Shown piece after piece: positions 33,126 to 44,646 of a stretch of DNA of 55,556 bases. Location: the NCBI RefSeq assembly GCF_000315625.1, contig NW_005434600.1, forward strand, positions 383,521-439,076. The letters run 5' to 3'. Position 1 is the stretch's first letter. Each line of letters begins with the position of its first letter. The notes below the pieces were generated by a model. That model did no database searches. It was not told the origin of the DNA and saw nothing but the letters and a program-made list of their open reading frames with translations. The DNA is from Guillardia theta CCMP2712 (lineage: Eukaryota > Cryptophyceae > Pyrenomonadales > Geminigeraceae). The position numbers were made by a program, and so were the translations under genes.

Positions 33126-33683
33126 TCACTCCGATTCGTTTGCCATTGTCAGCTTGCGGGGTCTCCGGCCCCTTCGCCTCCACTCGTCTGAACATGTCGT
33201 GAGAGAATTGATACATCTTTGACACGGACGCCCATCTTCACATCTTTGCTTCTTCTTCCTGCAAGCAACGCATGCTTGCTTGATTTGTTTCTTTATTCCT
33301 CCTCCTTGAACGCCGCTCAAGAAATCCTTGGGAAGATTCGAGATGAACGGGAGAGAAACTTGTTCGTCTTCAGGGATTTGTGAGTTGACTTCGGGCATCG
33401 CCTCCTCGTCGCTGCTCAAAGGCGAAGAGTAGTTGTTGGACGACAAATATGACGGTCTGCTCGGACAGGAAGACTCTGCAGGAAATTCTAGGAAGGGAAA
33501 CAGTGATTCCAATGGGATATCAACCGAACGGTCCAGATCATCCGATGTAAGCATGTATGCACCCAAGTCTTCAGGAGTGAATGCCACGAGAGCGATGGCA
33601 TCCTCCAAGCTGTGCGACGCCTTCACCAGATCTTGCATATCGGTACTGATAAAGTTGTCCATGGATCGATGTGCAGAATACAT
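33126..33683 (-). CDS. Zn(II)2Cys6 binuclear-cluster protein with C-terminal DNA-binding motif
   Basis: A single-exon reading of about 185 residues from Met at 33683 (MYSAHRSMDNF). An acidic Ser/Asp/Leu-rich region (SLEDAIALVAFTPEDLGAY) resembles an activation segment. Near the C-terminus is a perfect C-x2-C-x6-C-x5-C-x2-C-x6-C cluster (ACVACRKKKQRCEDGRPCQR, continuing to a sixth Cys), followed by a basic RRRGRRPRK tail like an AT-hook. Such clusters bind DNA in fungal Gal4-type factors, where they sit at the N-terminus; here the cluster is C-terminal. The frame is open farther upstream to 33974, but the Met at 33683 gives a sequence without the Cys/Phe-rich noise. Role: transcription factor by inference. 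Confidence 0.75.
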   Translation of the reverse strand: MYSAHRSMDNFISTDMQDLVKASHSLEDAIALVAFTPEDLGAYMLTSDDLDRSVDIPLESLFPFLEFPAESSCPSRPSYLSSNNYSSPLSSDEEAMPEVNSQIPEDEQVSLPFISNLPKDFLSGVQGGGIKKQIKQACVACRKKKQRCEDGRPCQRCINSLTTCSDEWRRRGRRPRKLTMANESE

Positions 33684-36600
33684 TGAGGGAAGAGGAAAAG
33701 ACAGACAGGAAAACAAAGGAACCTTCAGAGCGTTCAAGAACAAGAAGCAGCAATCGATGAATTGATTGACGCAAGCTGAGTGTGAGGCGAAGGAAGAAAT
33801 ACAGTGCAAGCAGTACAGATGGGAAGTCTTTTGAAGGGTGGGATATTGGGGAGAAGTCACGGCACTCTCGGTCAGCCCTGAGAACGCTATCCGATTTGAA
33901 ATTATCTCTTTTCGAAAATACAAAAATCGCGGGCCTACAAGATCCCGAATCTTTTGACAGTTTTGGACACCCACCCCACAAGTGAGTGCTGATGGACCCC
34001 TTTGATGAAACCTCTACAGTTTTACTTCCCCTGGTCTTGTCATCCGACCCCAAGATGACCCGAATCCAAAATGAGTCTTTTCACATTCCAAAATAAAACA
34101 CGATTTACATAGATTATCCGAGACGAAAAAGAAACTTTTCGATGCGGGTGGCGTAGGGACATGAGGTGACAAACATTTTACCTTTTTAGTTTTAGTTAAT
34201 GGGAAGAGTCTAGCCCATGCTTCATCCCCGCTATCCCCCTCCCGCCAGCCTCCCTCACCCTCGATTTATCATCATCCCACCCTACCCTTCCTAGTCGAAC
34301 TCATGCAAGACCGAAATGAATTGAATCAAAAGATAGGAAATCTGGAATGGAGCAACTCTCTTGTAAAGCCAAGTGGTAGTGGGTACAGTAGTGTGAGGGC
34401 CCTGAGTGTTGACGGGTGTATCATGTCTTTTTTACTCATGACATCCGAATAATTTTGTAAAAGGCGGCGTTACCTAAATTTGCAGATGGACTTTTTTTTT
34501 AACCCCCCCACGCCGCCCCCACCCCCTCCCCTCGCTCCGCCCCCAACCCTTCACTTGCCTTCACTTCCCTGCCACGCTTTCATGTCCCCCTGCAATGGAC
34601 TTCCTTCACTACTGCTCTCCTCTTCTTCCTTGATCATATCGAGTCTACCCATATCACCTTCGGCCTTCACTCGTGATCTCAGTGTACAGCGTCAACTGCG
34701 CTTCACATGAGCCCTTGGATATCGGTCTTGGTCAACACAGATGTTATGGGCTAGCAAGCCAAGCTTATTTCAACTTTCTTTCTCTGGGCATGCAGTGTGT
34801 ACGTGAGAGCAGGACAGAGTGCAGCTTACATCACTGTCAAGCCTCAGTATCTTTCAGATCATCCCAATGACATTCTCGGACATCAGTGTCCACTTCATTG
34901 TATGTTTTCAGAACCGGCAATGCTCTGAAATTGCCGACATCACTGGTGATATATACCATGGTTGCAGGGTGGTGTCACGCCCGAACATGAGAGGAGAGAA
35001 TAGCCCCATCTAGCTGAATGATATAGGCTAAGGCAAGGACTAGGGGTAGAGTCTTCTTGCTCAAGGAAGCAGAGGTGTTCTCGGCTTGGAAGTTGAAAAG
35101 CTTCCTCCTTAGATATCGAACATCCCATCAGAGGAATCCTTGCTCTCTCGTAGGAAAGAGAACCCCGTCCTCTTAGCTTGAAAGCCACCACGGGTACACG
35201 GTTCCTGCATGTCTCTGAGACTCTGGCTCAGTTCCCATGAGCTCTGACTGGTGGGCTCACCGAAACCCGATTAACACAACTTATTCCCACGGAAAGTCTC
35301 GTTCAAGGTTGCAAGGCTCGTCTGTTTCGGTGGAGCAAGAAGAAGCAATCCTGAAAAGAGCTCCGTTCAGTTGCATTATGACAGAAAGAATCGCATCTAA
35401 GTAACGCCGCGGAATGTTGCGTATTGTAGTATTGCAATACAGTGATTCTGTAGACTGGGTACTTGAATGCAGTGTTGACAGCAGTAAATCAGGGATCTGA
35501 ACCAGCACCAGACAGTACAGTGTTTCTCCGCGTTATGGTATAACTCGTGACCGTAGAAGAAGAGGAACACACACTAGTCCTCAGTGTTCACCACTGGTAT
35601 AGTGACTGTCTTGAATGCAATTGAAACGCACGGCGCGAAAACCAGAAAACTATGATGAGCGGCCGTGGGTGGGGCAAGATGCGCTCCGCGAAGAAGTCGA
35701 GGATAGTGTTCCCAAGAAACACAAGAGTCAGATTGAGTCACACACACTTGAACAATGATTACATGAGTCGCAAATGAGAAAGAAAGCGGGGATGTTCAGA
35801 TCGGATCGAGAGAGAGAAATGAGTCAGCGATAGTTTCCTGATGCTGGTCGTAAGTTAGGTGGAGCACCTTCTCCAGACCAAGTACAGGGAATACAAACCC
35901 TCATCAGTACTTCTAAGACGCCAACTTCCAACAAGGGAAATACTAACTCTGGTCGTCATCTCTGAACATCATGGCATGTACCACCCCATCTCACCGTGAA
36001 CCGTTCAGTGACGGCCGGCCGCGTTGGCCCAGACTGAGAGGAGCCTCGCGAGACCTAGAGAGTTACTAAGTTCTATCTCACTGACTGCTACTCCCGGCTG
36101 CTATCTGAGAGACACTAGTCTACAACTTATTACTACCGGTTCTTTTAGTACCAGGGTATGTTTCAGAGTTACTATATGATACAGTATCATCGACCGTTTT
36201 GGTTGTCTCCTGCATCAGTTCTAGTCACCACCCCATGAATTTCCACGATTCAACGGTGCCGGGGTGGCAAGTGGGCAAGTGGGCCAGTGGTTTTTACTTC
36301 CTTCCCCTCACTCGTCGGGGGGCCCGTACACTTAAGAACCCACACGGGCCATGTACTAGCCTCCATAAAACTTCGGCTTCAGATCGGGGTGACTATTTGA
36401 ATCAGTTTTGAATTCTCAGAACACAACCACTGGGTGGGTTACCGGTCAGTGACTACCCCTTATGTTTACTGAAGTATGATCTAAAATGTGGGTAGGTTGA
36501 TTTGAATTTTCGATGTACGGTCCCCAGTCCGAGGCGCATGCTCATGCCAGTGTGAATAGGCTGACGCAGTCACTGTGAGCTGAAGGAACATTCCACTTGC

Positions 36601-36762
36601 CAAGTTGGAACAAGATCGCTTGGGTCGTCCTCCAGTGTCACGATGATCGTCAAAAACTGAGTGCCGCTCAGCGGCTAGTGACTCGTCCGAAGAACTTGGA
36701 AATCGATAGGCTATCCGAAAACGACATGTAACTTAGTAAACTTGCTATCACAACAAAAAATT
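33684..36762. other. Gene-poor 3.1-kb region
   Basis: Both strands were scanned for domains, tRNAs, 5S rRNA and U6-type RNAs; none could be supported. A C-rich block at about 34500-34560 follows a T-run. 36030-36130 has short complementary GC-rich segments, without a recognised RNA. Confidence 0.45.
36755..36760 (-). terminator. RNA polymerase III T6 terminator of tRNA-Ile copy 2
   Basis: Six A residues on the plus strand are TTTTTT on the transcribed strand, 14 bases past the tRNA 3' end. The flank differs from copy 1, so the terminator is kept independently. Confidence 0.75.
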
Positions 36763-37128
36763 TTAAGCTCCGCGTGCTCTCAACCGGGCTCGAACCGATG
36801 ACCTTCGCCTTATCAGAGCGACGCGCTACCAACTGCGCTATGAGAGCTTGCTGTATAGCTGCTGACAACTGTATATGTACCTGTGCGACCACCCCTACCC
36901 CCTCCAGATGTACCCACCTTCATCTTCACCGTAAACTACCCCCTTCTTCTCGTGTACCCGACTCAATCTTGTACACCCCGAACCCCCCCTGCCACACTCT
37001 CCCCTTTCTCTAGCTTCACCTGCGGCCTCGCCCCCGCCCTCCCAATGGCCGTCAGGAGTCGACGGGAGAGCGAACGGGGTGAAGGGAGTGGAGATGGAGC
37101 ACAGAGAAGGGAGGGAGGGGAGAGATGG
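36763..37128 (-). repeat. Dispersed 366-bp unit carrying tRNA-Ile, copy 2
   Basis: Second copy of the block at 5336-5702, in the same orientation, with the same boundaries relative to the tRNA and unrelated flanks. The half next to the tRNA 5' end carries most of the substitutions. Confidence 0.85.
36775..36847 (-). tRNA. tRNA-Ile, anticodon GAU (second copy)
   Basis: The 73-nt gene is identical to the one at 5349-5421, with the same perfect acceptor, D, anticodon and T stems and anticodon GAT. A T6 run follows on the transcribed strand. Identity of the gene with divergence of its near 5' flank implies selection on the tRNA. Confidence 0.93.
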
Positions 37129-37425
37129 TGATTCTCGTGTATATAACATAAAACAGGTTTTTGGTTTCGTCCTGTAATGCATCCCTGGAACGATGACCCA
37201 AGGGCGATCAAGAATCATGTGATAAGCCCGATCTCCCCTTCCCTTCCCTAACATGCTCAATCAACTACATCTTTTGACGCTCGTCTACATGATCACACAT
37301 ATTCATTTCACGCAACCACGTTACGACACGCGAATTTATTGATCTCCATCTCGAGTGATCTCTGATCTTATCTGAGAGATCACGTTGTCTGCTGAGTGGT
37401 AGATGTTGCTTGAGATAAAATCAAA

Positions 37426-39299
37426 TCAGTCATCCTTGCCCCAACTACCTTTCACAACACACCTGGTTCCTTCAGCTTGCTCAACGGTCGGCAAGTAAGA
37501 GAACGATTGATCTTTCTCTTGAGCTTGCCCAGACTGCATCAGGCCAGCTTTCAGCGCGGCCGGGCCTCGACCGAAGCTTTCAAGAGCGGCAGTCTCCTGG
37601 AGAAAGTCTCTTGGGGCAAGTGGAGAGATTGAGGGATCTTCTGCAGCACCTGGTAAACAATGACAGGCAATGAGACAGGCAAACAAAAGGTACGACAACC
37701 TGCTTCCAGCCCGGACGATTCGGTTGGCACACCATCGCTACTGCTAGTCATGGCGCTGCTTGCAGGTTCGTTGCTGGCTTCAACCGCTCGCTGGCTCACA
37801 TTGCTGGACCGATTTTCTTCCCACGGCCTGAATTCTTTTTAAAAAAACACCAAGGGAGCGGATCATCACTTTCTCCGTGGGTTCTTCATTGCAGGGGTCG
37901 CTGTGAAAGAGTTGTCCACAGGGGAATCATCAACTTTGCGAACATCGCTAGGAACCCCTCCTTTCTGCTCGACTCAGTTCTGCACGTAGAATGAAAGATA
38001 ATGCACCTGAACGAGGTCAAGGACTTCTTTGAAGTTCGTTTCCACGGCTGAGGTATCATCTTGCTTCGTTTGAGAGTCAGCACACGAAATTTGCTCATCA
38101 TCTGCAGACATTGCAGCGTTCTGTGAGTACTCAGAACGGATCGACAGGTTTACCTTTGCCCTTTGAGCTGCCCGAGGCACTTCCAGCACCTGACGCTGCT
38201 TGTCCCACTTTTCCAGCATTTGCCAAATTTCTGAAAATTCGAGCGTTTGGAAGACCCTGAGGGACTGAGGCCCCACCCGCAGAAGACGAAGGCTTCACCT
38301 CCACCTGATCGATGACCTTGGCCATCGGAGGAGCTGCTGCTTCACTCTTCTTGTCTTCAGGTCCATTCCCCCCGTTCTGGGTTGCAATATTCAGCATGAG
38401 GGTTCGGAGCGACTTCACTTCTTGTTGCAGTTCAGACAGACTGTTACTGGTGATCATGTTCTGAGTTGTGTTCAAGATCTCCGTCTTGACATGATCCAAA
38501 GATGGAGCTGACTCTAACGCAATAAGTCTTCGGTTCATGTCAGAAACTTCTTTGATGTTCCTGTCCACAGCTTCGTGCAGTTTGTGAATCGAAGAAGAGA
38601 TCTCTCTCAACCTCTCATCGTGCTCTACATTTTTCCTCTCTCTTACTGACCTACCATTATCTGTTGTTCCCCAAAGATCTGCGAGATGCTCTTTCGTGTA
38701 CTTTTTTGCGAGTACCCCAAGCCCAGATCCGAGTCCCACAACAGCCATGGAAGCCAGTAGAATCTTTCCCCTGATCGCAAATTCATTTGACACAGGAGGA
38801 GGTCAAGCAAGGACGAATACGTACCAGCTTGACTGAGTGGAGCTCGAGCTCTGTAATTCGTTTCCTGTGCATGGAGTCAAGAGAGTGCGGAATTCAACGA
38901 TATGTTTACCTTGCGACCCTCGGGAAGGCGATGCTGAACTCAACATGTTTGGTTGAGATTGCGAGGTTTTGATATTCGCTTGCTGTGTGTTTGACGTAGA
39001 CTTCGCCGCTGCTTGTGATCTTGACACCTGATCGAGCTTGGGCTGTGCGATGCGTACAGCCTCTTCAATCTCCTCTTCTGTAAGCCCCTTTGCTGCAATT
39101 AGCTGGTACAAGACAACAGACATAACAAAACAACCTTTTTCTGCAAGAATTTTTTCCTTTCATCCATGGTAGACGCCTGCACTTTTGGATGGAGCAGGAA
39201 CTGAACAGCATTTTGCACTTGATCATCGCGTAATGCGCCTGCTTGGCTGCTTGCGGGAGCGGTCGCGGGAGCGCTTTCTTCAACGACGCTATCATCCAT
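37426..39299 (-). CDS. PEX14: Peroxin-14, peroxisomal import docking protein
   Basis: Exon 1 (39135-39299) encodes the conserved N-terminal helix bundle (DDQVQNAVQFLLHPKVQAST, ERKKFLQKK). Exon 2 completes it with GLTEEEIEEAVRIAQPKLDQ. The exon 38154-38770 has the hydrophobic membrane segment (ILLASMAVVGLGSGLGVLA), then a coiled coil (LREISSSIHKLHEAVDRNIK and LSELQQEVKSLRTLMLNI). Order and spacing are those of PEX14, which docks cargo-loaded PEX5 at the peroxisome membrane. In the same frame, exons at about 38007-38101, 37870-37964, 37701-37803 and 37426 to about 37648 extend a disordered tail to a stop at 37426. If the intron 38102-38153 is retained, translation stops at 38131 instead. The N-terminal WxxxF-binding residues were not checked individually. 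Confidence 0.88.
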
Positions 39300-40072
39300 T
39301 TGCAGTATGCTGCAGTCGATGCCACTCTAAGTTGAACACTTTATGTCCTCTGTGCCTGCTCTCTTCGCTCTTCCTCTCTTCTCCTCTCCTTCCCTTCACT
39401 CTCTGTCTCGACCCTGGTTGTGTGCAGGTTTCTTACCATCGAACCCAAGTCATATTTCACTAAATGCCGTCGGGCCGGCGGTCAGACCTCCGGAGGTCCG
39501 GGTCGGGACTCGGGAAATGTCGTTGGGTATTTGAAAAAGTGGTACCACCGGTGGTTTAGATATCACAAAAGGGGGTAGTATGGGCGTGTAGGTTTGGTCG
39601 GAAGGACAAGCGATGCGCCAAGCGAGGGAGAAGGGAACAGAAGAGTAGAGGCAAGCAGAGGGGACAGAAGGAAGAGAAGAAAGGACAAAGATAGGAGAGA
39701 TGCTTTGAAAGTGAGTGGAGAACAGAGGTTGGATAGCATATATGAGATAGCATTGAAAGATAGGTGATCTGATTGATGAATTATGCTGTTTGGTTAGCGG
39801 ACACAGACAGGTTATCAGAACGCACATATCAAGATAAATCGACGTAGGTCAATACCAGGAGAAAGCACGATCAGCACAATATGTCTTGATACACATTTCT
39901 GATATCAGATGAAAGAAGCAAGTAAAGGATAGGGATGCTAGGTCTTAGTCTCGATGAGAAATGGAACACATGATTAATCAGTCATCTTCTAATTTCCCAA
40001 GTGATTTCAATATGTATCCATGATCTAAGTCAGTACGTTTTGTTGCAGGTCTCAGTTTTTCTTGTTTCCATC
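39300..40072. other. Intergenic region between divergent PEX14 and Aurora genes
   Basis: Likely shared promoter space. Contains a palindromic GACCTCCGGAGGTC at about 39485-39498 within a GC-rich GCCGTCGGGCCGGCGGT context. A purine-rich stretch follows at 39600-39700. No other feature is supported. Confidence 0.5.
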
Positions 40073-41910
40073 ATGTATCGATCGCAGGGCATAGCAATGA
40101 AGGAGAATCGCTCTCCCCCCAAGGCTGGAAACACCTTCTTGAAATCTTCCTCGTCGGCACTTCAATCAAAGACAAACATCGCAGCCACCGGCGCCCTTCG
40201 TGTCCCCAGCAAGCCGACGGTACCTAATGTCATTCGTCCCATCACCGCTTCTTCCGTCTCCTCTAGCTCCATGCAGGCAGGCAAGGGAGTTGTGCGGCCA
40301 GGAACAGCCCCTGGGTCTTCTGGTCACAGCGAGAGCAGAGGTCAGGACCAGGGCACAGAACGAAACCAATCAGCTCGGCAGGGCAACGTGAAGACATGGG
40401 AGCTGTCTGACTTTGACATCGGCAAGCCTCTGGGGCGAGGAAAGTTTGGAAACGTCTACCTTGCAAGGGAAAAGAAGACTCAGTTCATCGTGGCGCTCAA
40501 AGTTCTGTTCAAATCCCAGCTGGCGAAGGCTGGAGTTGAGCACCAGCTGAGAAGAGAGATTGAGATTCAGTCGCACTTGCGACACACTAACATCCTCCGG
40601 CTCTACGGCTACTTCTACGACCAGAGCCGCGTCTACCTCATCCTCGAGTTTGCAGCAAGAGGGGAGCTATACAAGGAGCTGCAGAAGGTTCTCCCCGTCT
40701 CACTTGCTTTTCCCGTCTTTCCTCTCCTCTCTCCCACGTGCTGCTGCTCTTCTGTGTATTTCTGCTGCTGCTCTTCTGTGTATTTCTGCTGCTCCTTTTC
40801 TGTGTATTTCTGCTGCTGCTCTTCTGTGTATTTCTGCTGCTCCTCTTCTGTATATTTGTCTTGTTTGTTTGGTGACGCATTGAGGGCAGATGAAACGTTT
40901 CCCGGAGGAGCGAGCAGCTTACTACATCGGATCTCTTGCGGCCTCCCTCGCCTACTGCCATGAGAAAAATGTGATCCACAGAGACATCAAGCCCGAGAAC
41001 CTCCTGGTGGACAGCAAGGTGACCCTTTCCTCCCCTCCCTCCCCCTGTTCCCGTCTCCTCTCCCCTCCCCTCCTCTCTACCCTCCCTCCAGCCCCTCCTT
41101 CTTCCCTTCCCTGCTCCTCCTTTTCCGCTCCTTTCCTATGATTTCCTTGTACTCCTTGTCTTGTCTCTTTCCTGACCTGACCGGATCGTAGGGTGAGGTG
41201 AAGATCGCTGACTTTGGCTGGTCCGTACATGCTCCCTCTTCCAAGCGCCACACCCTCTGCGGCACGTTGGACTATCTTCCTCCTGAGATGGTTGAGGGCC
41301 AGGTAAAGCTTGCTTCTCCTACTCACTCACTTGTTTTTCTCCTCACTATCCTTATTCTTTCTGATCCTCCAACTGTAACTCGTTCTCTTTGGTCCTGTTA
41401 CCTCTGTTGGCTCATGTTTTTCTAAGGCTCATGACAAAAATGTCGACATCTGGTCACTTGGTGTCCTCTGCTATGAATTCCTTGTCGGAAACCCTCCCTT
41501 CGAGGCTCAGGGTCACTCCGAGACATACCGCAGGATCGCAAAGGTGCTTCTTGCTCTTGCTCCACCCTCCTCCTTCTGAGAGCTGATCTCGTGGTTTCTC
41601 AGGTTGACTTGAAGTTTCCCTCCTACGTGTCTGCTGGCGCTAAGGATCTCATCTCGAAGCTCCTCGTCAAAGACCCGAAGGCTCGACTTAGCCTCAAGCA
41701 GGTCCATCTTCCTCCTCCTCCCAATCCCAATCCTAGTCCTAGTCTTAGTCTTAGTCCACTTCCCATTTCGATTCCCGTGATGTCACTTACCTTCTTTGTC
41801 TCTTACACGATCCACAGGTCATGCAGCATCCTTGGATCAAGCTGGGTGACGCTTACAAGGCTCAGCTGGACCGGGAGAACGAGGGAAGGTTCGCAAACCT
41901 CCACCTGTAG
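40073..41910 (+). CDS. Aurora-type mitotic protein kinase
   Basis: Six exons: 40073-40687, 40890-41018, 41192-41302, 41427-41543, 41603-41701 and 41818-41910, all in phase, about 387 residues. A disordered N-terminus of about 120 residues contains a KEN motif (MKENRSPPK), a known APC/C degradation signal. Kinase landmarks are the glycine loop [19 protein letters not shown] lysine, HRDIKPEN catalytic loop, [10 protein letters not shown], and activation loop [15 protein letters not shown] with the autophosphorylated Thr. [19 protein letters not shown] and the C-lobe [18 protein letters not shown] follow. The [22 protein letters not shown] pair is specific to Aurora kinases, which act in centrosome, spindle and cytokinesis control. 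A C-terminal HPWI segment precedes the stop. Aurora A versus B type cannot be decided. Confidence 0.96.
40739..40857 (+). repeat. 24-bp minisatellite in Aurora intron 1
   Basis: About five copies of a TGCTGCTCTTCTGTGTATTT-type unit with CTG and CTC variants, within intron 1 (40688-40889). Confidence 0.9.
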
Positions 41911-41964
41911 AGCAGGAGGAGGAGGAGGAGGAGTGTGGGTGTCTCAATAAAGAATAAACAAGAT

Positions 41965-44646
41965 TTACTGTTTCTCGGTTGTTGTGATTCCCTTCTGTTG
42001 CTTTCTGTCTGAAAGTTTCTTTCCATCCTCCTCGTCCTCTCTGTTCCTCTCCACGTTCCTTTCCAGCAACTGCTTAATAGCTGCTACCACCTAGGGAGTG
42101 TGAGAGGTGCGCTCAGGAGAAAGTTGAAGCAAGAAAAGAAGAAAGCTCTCTTACCTCAGGTGAGATTTTGTTCACGCGCACGTCCATGTTTTTCATCTTT
42201 GTGTTCTCCTCCAGCGCGTCTCTCAGTATCATCCCGCCCTCTGCTGTTGATTCATTCCATGCCTCTCCTCCTGATCCTCCTGCATCCTTCCCTCCTCCCT
42301 TCTCCTTTGTTCCTCCTCCCTGTTCTGGTCCTCGGTTCCCCCCCCCCCCCCACCACCACCACCACACATCTTCACCTGGACCTAGTGCGTTGCTGGAGAT
42401 GTCAACGAACTCGATGCTTGAGTTGAGCCTAAGCATTGCCGCAAAGATCCTCACAGCTTCCCCCTGCTTCCGTAGTCACTCCACCACCCCACCCCGCCCG
42501 TCATGCCCCGTCCCCTCCTCTCCTGCTCTCTTCCTTCCTATCTCTTCCCCCTCGCCTCTCTTCCTTTCTCCCATCAACTCTTCTCACCTGCCCTGATCCA
42601 TCACCAAGCCCATTTCCTCCGATGTGAAGGTGACTCAACGCCTTTTAACTGTCAGACGATAAAGAACATCCGACGGCAAGGAGGAATAAACGAAAAGAGG
42701 AGTATTTTGAAGGATGTGTGCAGTGGGGGGGGGGATGGATGAGGAGTGGAGGCCTTACAGAATTGCTCTTCAACCCTTCGAAGATGTAACATCCTCCTTT
42801 CTCTCCAAGTCTGAACTAGAGTCAACAACGCATCGATGTAAAGCAGCAGGGAAAGCACAAGAGAGTGACAAGCAGTAGGATGAAGAAATCGGGAAGGGGA
42901 TGAAGAGCGTGAAAAAAGGGAACAAGGAGGGGGACAACAGAAGAAGCTCGCACGGGGAGAGGGTTTGGCAGGGCAGGAGGGAGAGAAAGCAGGATGCAAA
43001 AGGGGACAAGAAGGAGAAGCACGGGAGAAACCTGTTGAGTCTTAGGTTCAGGTTGATGAGACAAGTGTTGGTTTGCAAGCTCCTTCCGAGGAACTTTCCT
43101 CCTTCCGAGTGAATGTGATTGTCACAGAGAATTAGAGTGGATATGACGCTATCCTTTCCCAGACACTTGCAAAGAGCTCTTGTTCCCCTTTCAAAACATA
43201 TCACAACACGACAAGACAACAACAACCTGATCAAGACAAACGAATTGAGAAAAAAACTTCAAACAGGATCAAACGAGTTGCCAAACCAGCAGGCAAACAT
43301 TTGAGGGATCATGAGGGGGAGGGAGCAAAAGGGATATGACAAGTCGAGACATCAAGTAAAAGTGATGACAAGAAACTCGAAGGACCTGTCAGAGATCTTG
43401 TTGTGGCTCAGATCGAGATGAGTGATGGTAATGTTGTCTCTCAAACCCACCACGAGCCTTCTGACCTACAAAAACAACAAGCAGTTTACAACCTCACACA
43501 AGACAGCAGCAAGAGCGCAAGGACAAGAAGCAAAGCTATCAATGGAGAGTGAACCAAGCAAATCCATCCAACAAGAACAATGGCATCACTTTTTCGTCAT
43601 CAAGCATATTCTCATTGAGGATCAAAGTCGTCAACGTCTCTGTCTTCGCCAGCTGCAAATAACTCAATGGCGAGAGAAATCGATCAGCCCGTCACCTGCT
43701 GGGCGAGAAGTTCGGCATCTGTTAGCTTCATCCCGAAGATCGATCTCTCATACTTCATGCCCACATTCTTAGACCCATACGTGATGTTCAAACTACCGTA
43801 ACTGTCAGCAAGATCGCTTGTCAGAATCGTTCTGACCTGTACAGATTTGGAAGGGCATCGAAAAGAAAAGAAACGTCGGCGTGCGATGAGAACTGACAAC
43901 GCAAGTTAAGTAAGAGAAAAGGTTCACCCGAGCTTCTCAACAACCCACTGTTATCAGTTACAACCATTTCATCAAATGTCTGTATTCTCTTCTGATCCTC
44001 CAATTATCACCTGTCGAATTTGAAGTTTGTAGATGAAATCGCGAGAGGTGAGGAGAAGTTCGATGAGAGCATCCATGGCCTGACAAGTTCCTCATACCTA
44101 AACCCTCATACTTCGAAAGGGCTTCTTCTCACCTCCTGGCTCCCGTCAAAATTCTCAATCGCCTCCTCGGCTGTTCGTTCAAAGAAGAGTTGTTTCCTGC
44201 ACACCATAAGGGATCTTTCAGCCCACATCGCGGCTGACGCATTTCCTCTCCTCTCTTCTCCTCTTCCTTCTCTCATCGCCTCTCATCACATCTCACCAGC
44301 TATGACCATGCTCTTGGGGAAGGCAATTCTGAAACAGATCAGAGGCGCATCGCTTCCAGTAGACCTGCTCAGACTTGAGGAGAGGAGGAGAGGCTTGAAA
44401 CAAGCTCACATCGGACTCTATGAGTGGTGCTGAGACCTGGAGAGGCAGGTCTGTTGGGATCAGCTTGCACAGATTCTCTTTGAACTTCTCAGGAATCCCG
44501 GCAAACGTCGGGCGACTTTTGAAATTGAGGGCAGCAGATTGAAGGCACAAGTCAGTCAGAGGCTTCACAAACGTCAGGGGCGCGACGTCCTCCTCAGCCT
44601 TGCCGAATCTTGCTGTGTGGATCTGAGCGTAGGCGGTCTTGGACAT
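41965..44646 (-). CDS. DRC5: Dynein regulatory complex subunit 5 (TCTE1/DRC5), leucine-rich repeat protein
   Basis: Early exons are 44410-44646, 44297-44373, 44133-44196, 44011-44079, 43837-43892 and 43696-43801, all in phase. They read PLTDLCLQSAALNF, TDLPLQVSAPLIESD, YWKRCASDLF, SWKQLFFERTAEEAIENFDG, then SLNITYGSKNVGMKYERSIF and GMKLTDAELLA. These blocks are specific to TCTE1/DRC5. Ribonuclease-inhibitor-type LRRs follow: LTTLILNENMLDDEK (about 43600), ITITHLDLSHNKISD (about 43400), STLILCDNHIHSEGGKFLG (about 43100), SSIEFVDISSNALG (about 42400) and MKNMDVRVNKISPE (about 42160). The charged C-terminus ends at 41965. DRC5 is part of the nexin-dynein regulatory complex of motile cilia, so the organism keeps a 9+2 flagellum. 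Middle LRR exon borders are approximate. Confidence 0.92.

Noticed and set aside
36030-36130. Candidate structured RNA with GC-rich complementary segments
   Set aside because: No match by eye to 5S, U6, SRP or RNase P consensus and no Pol III terminator at a fitting place.
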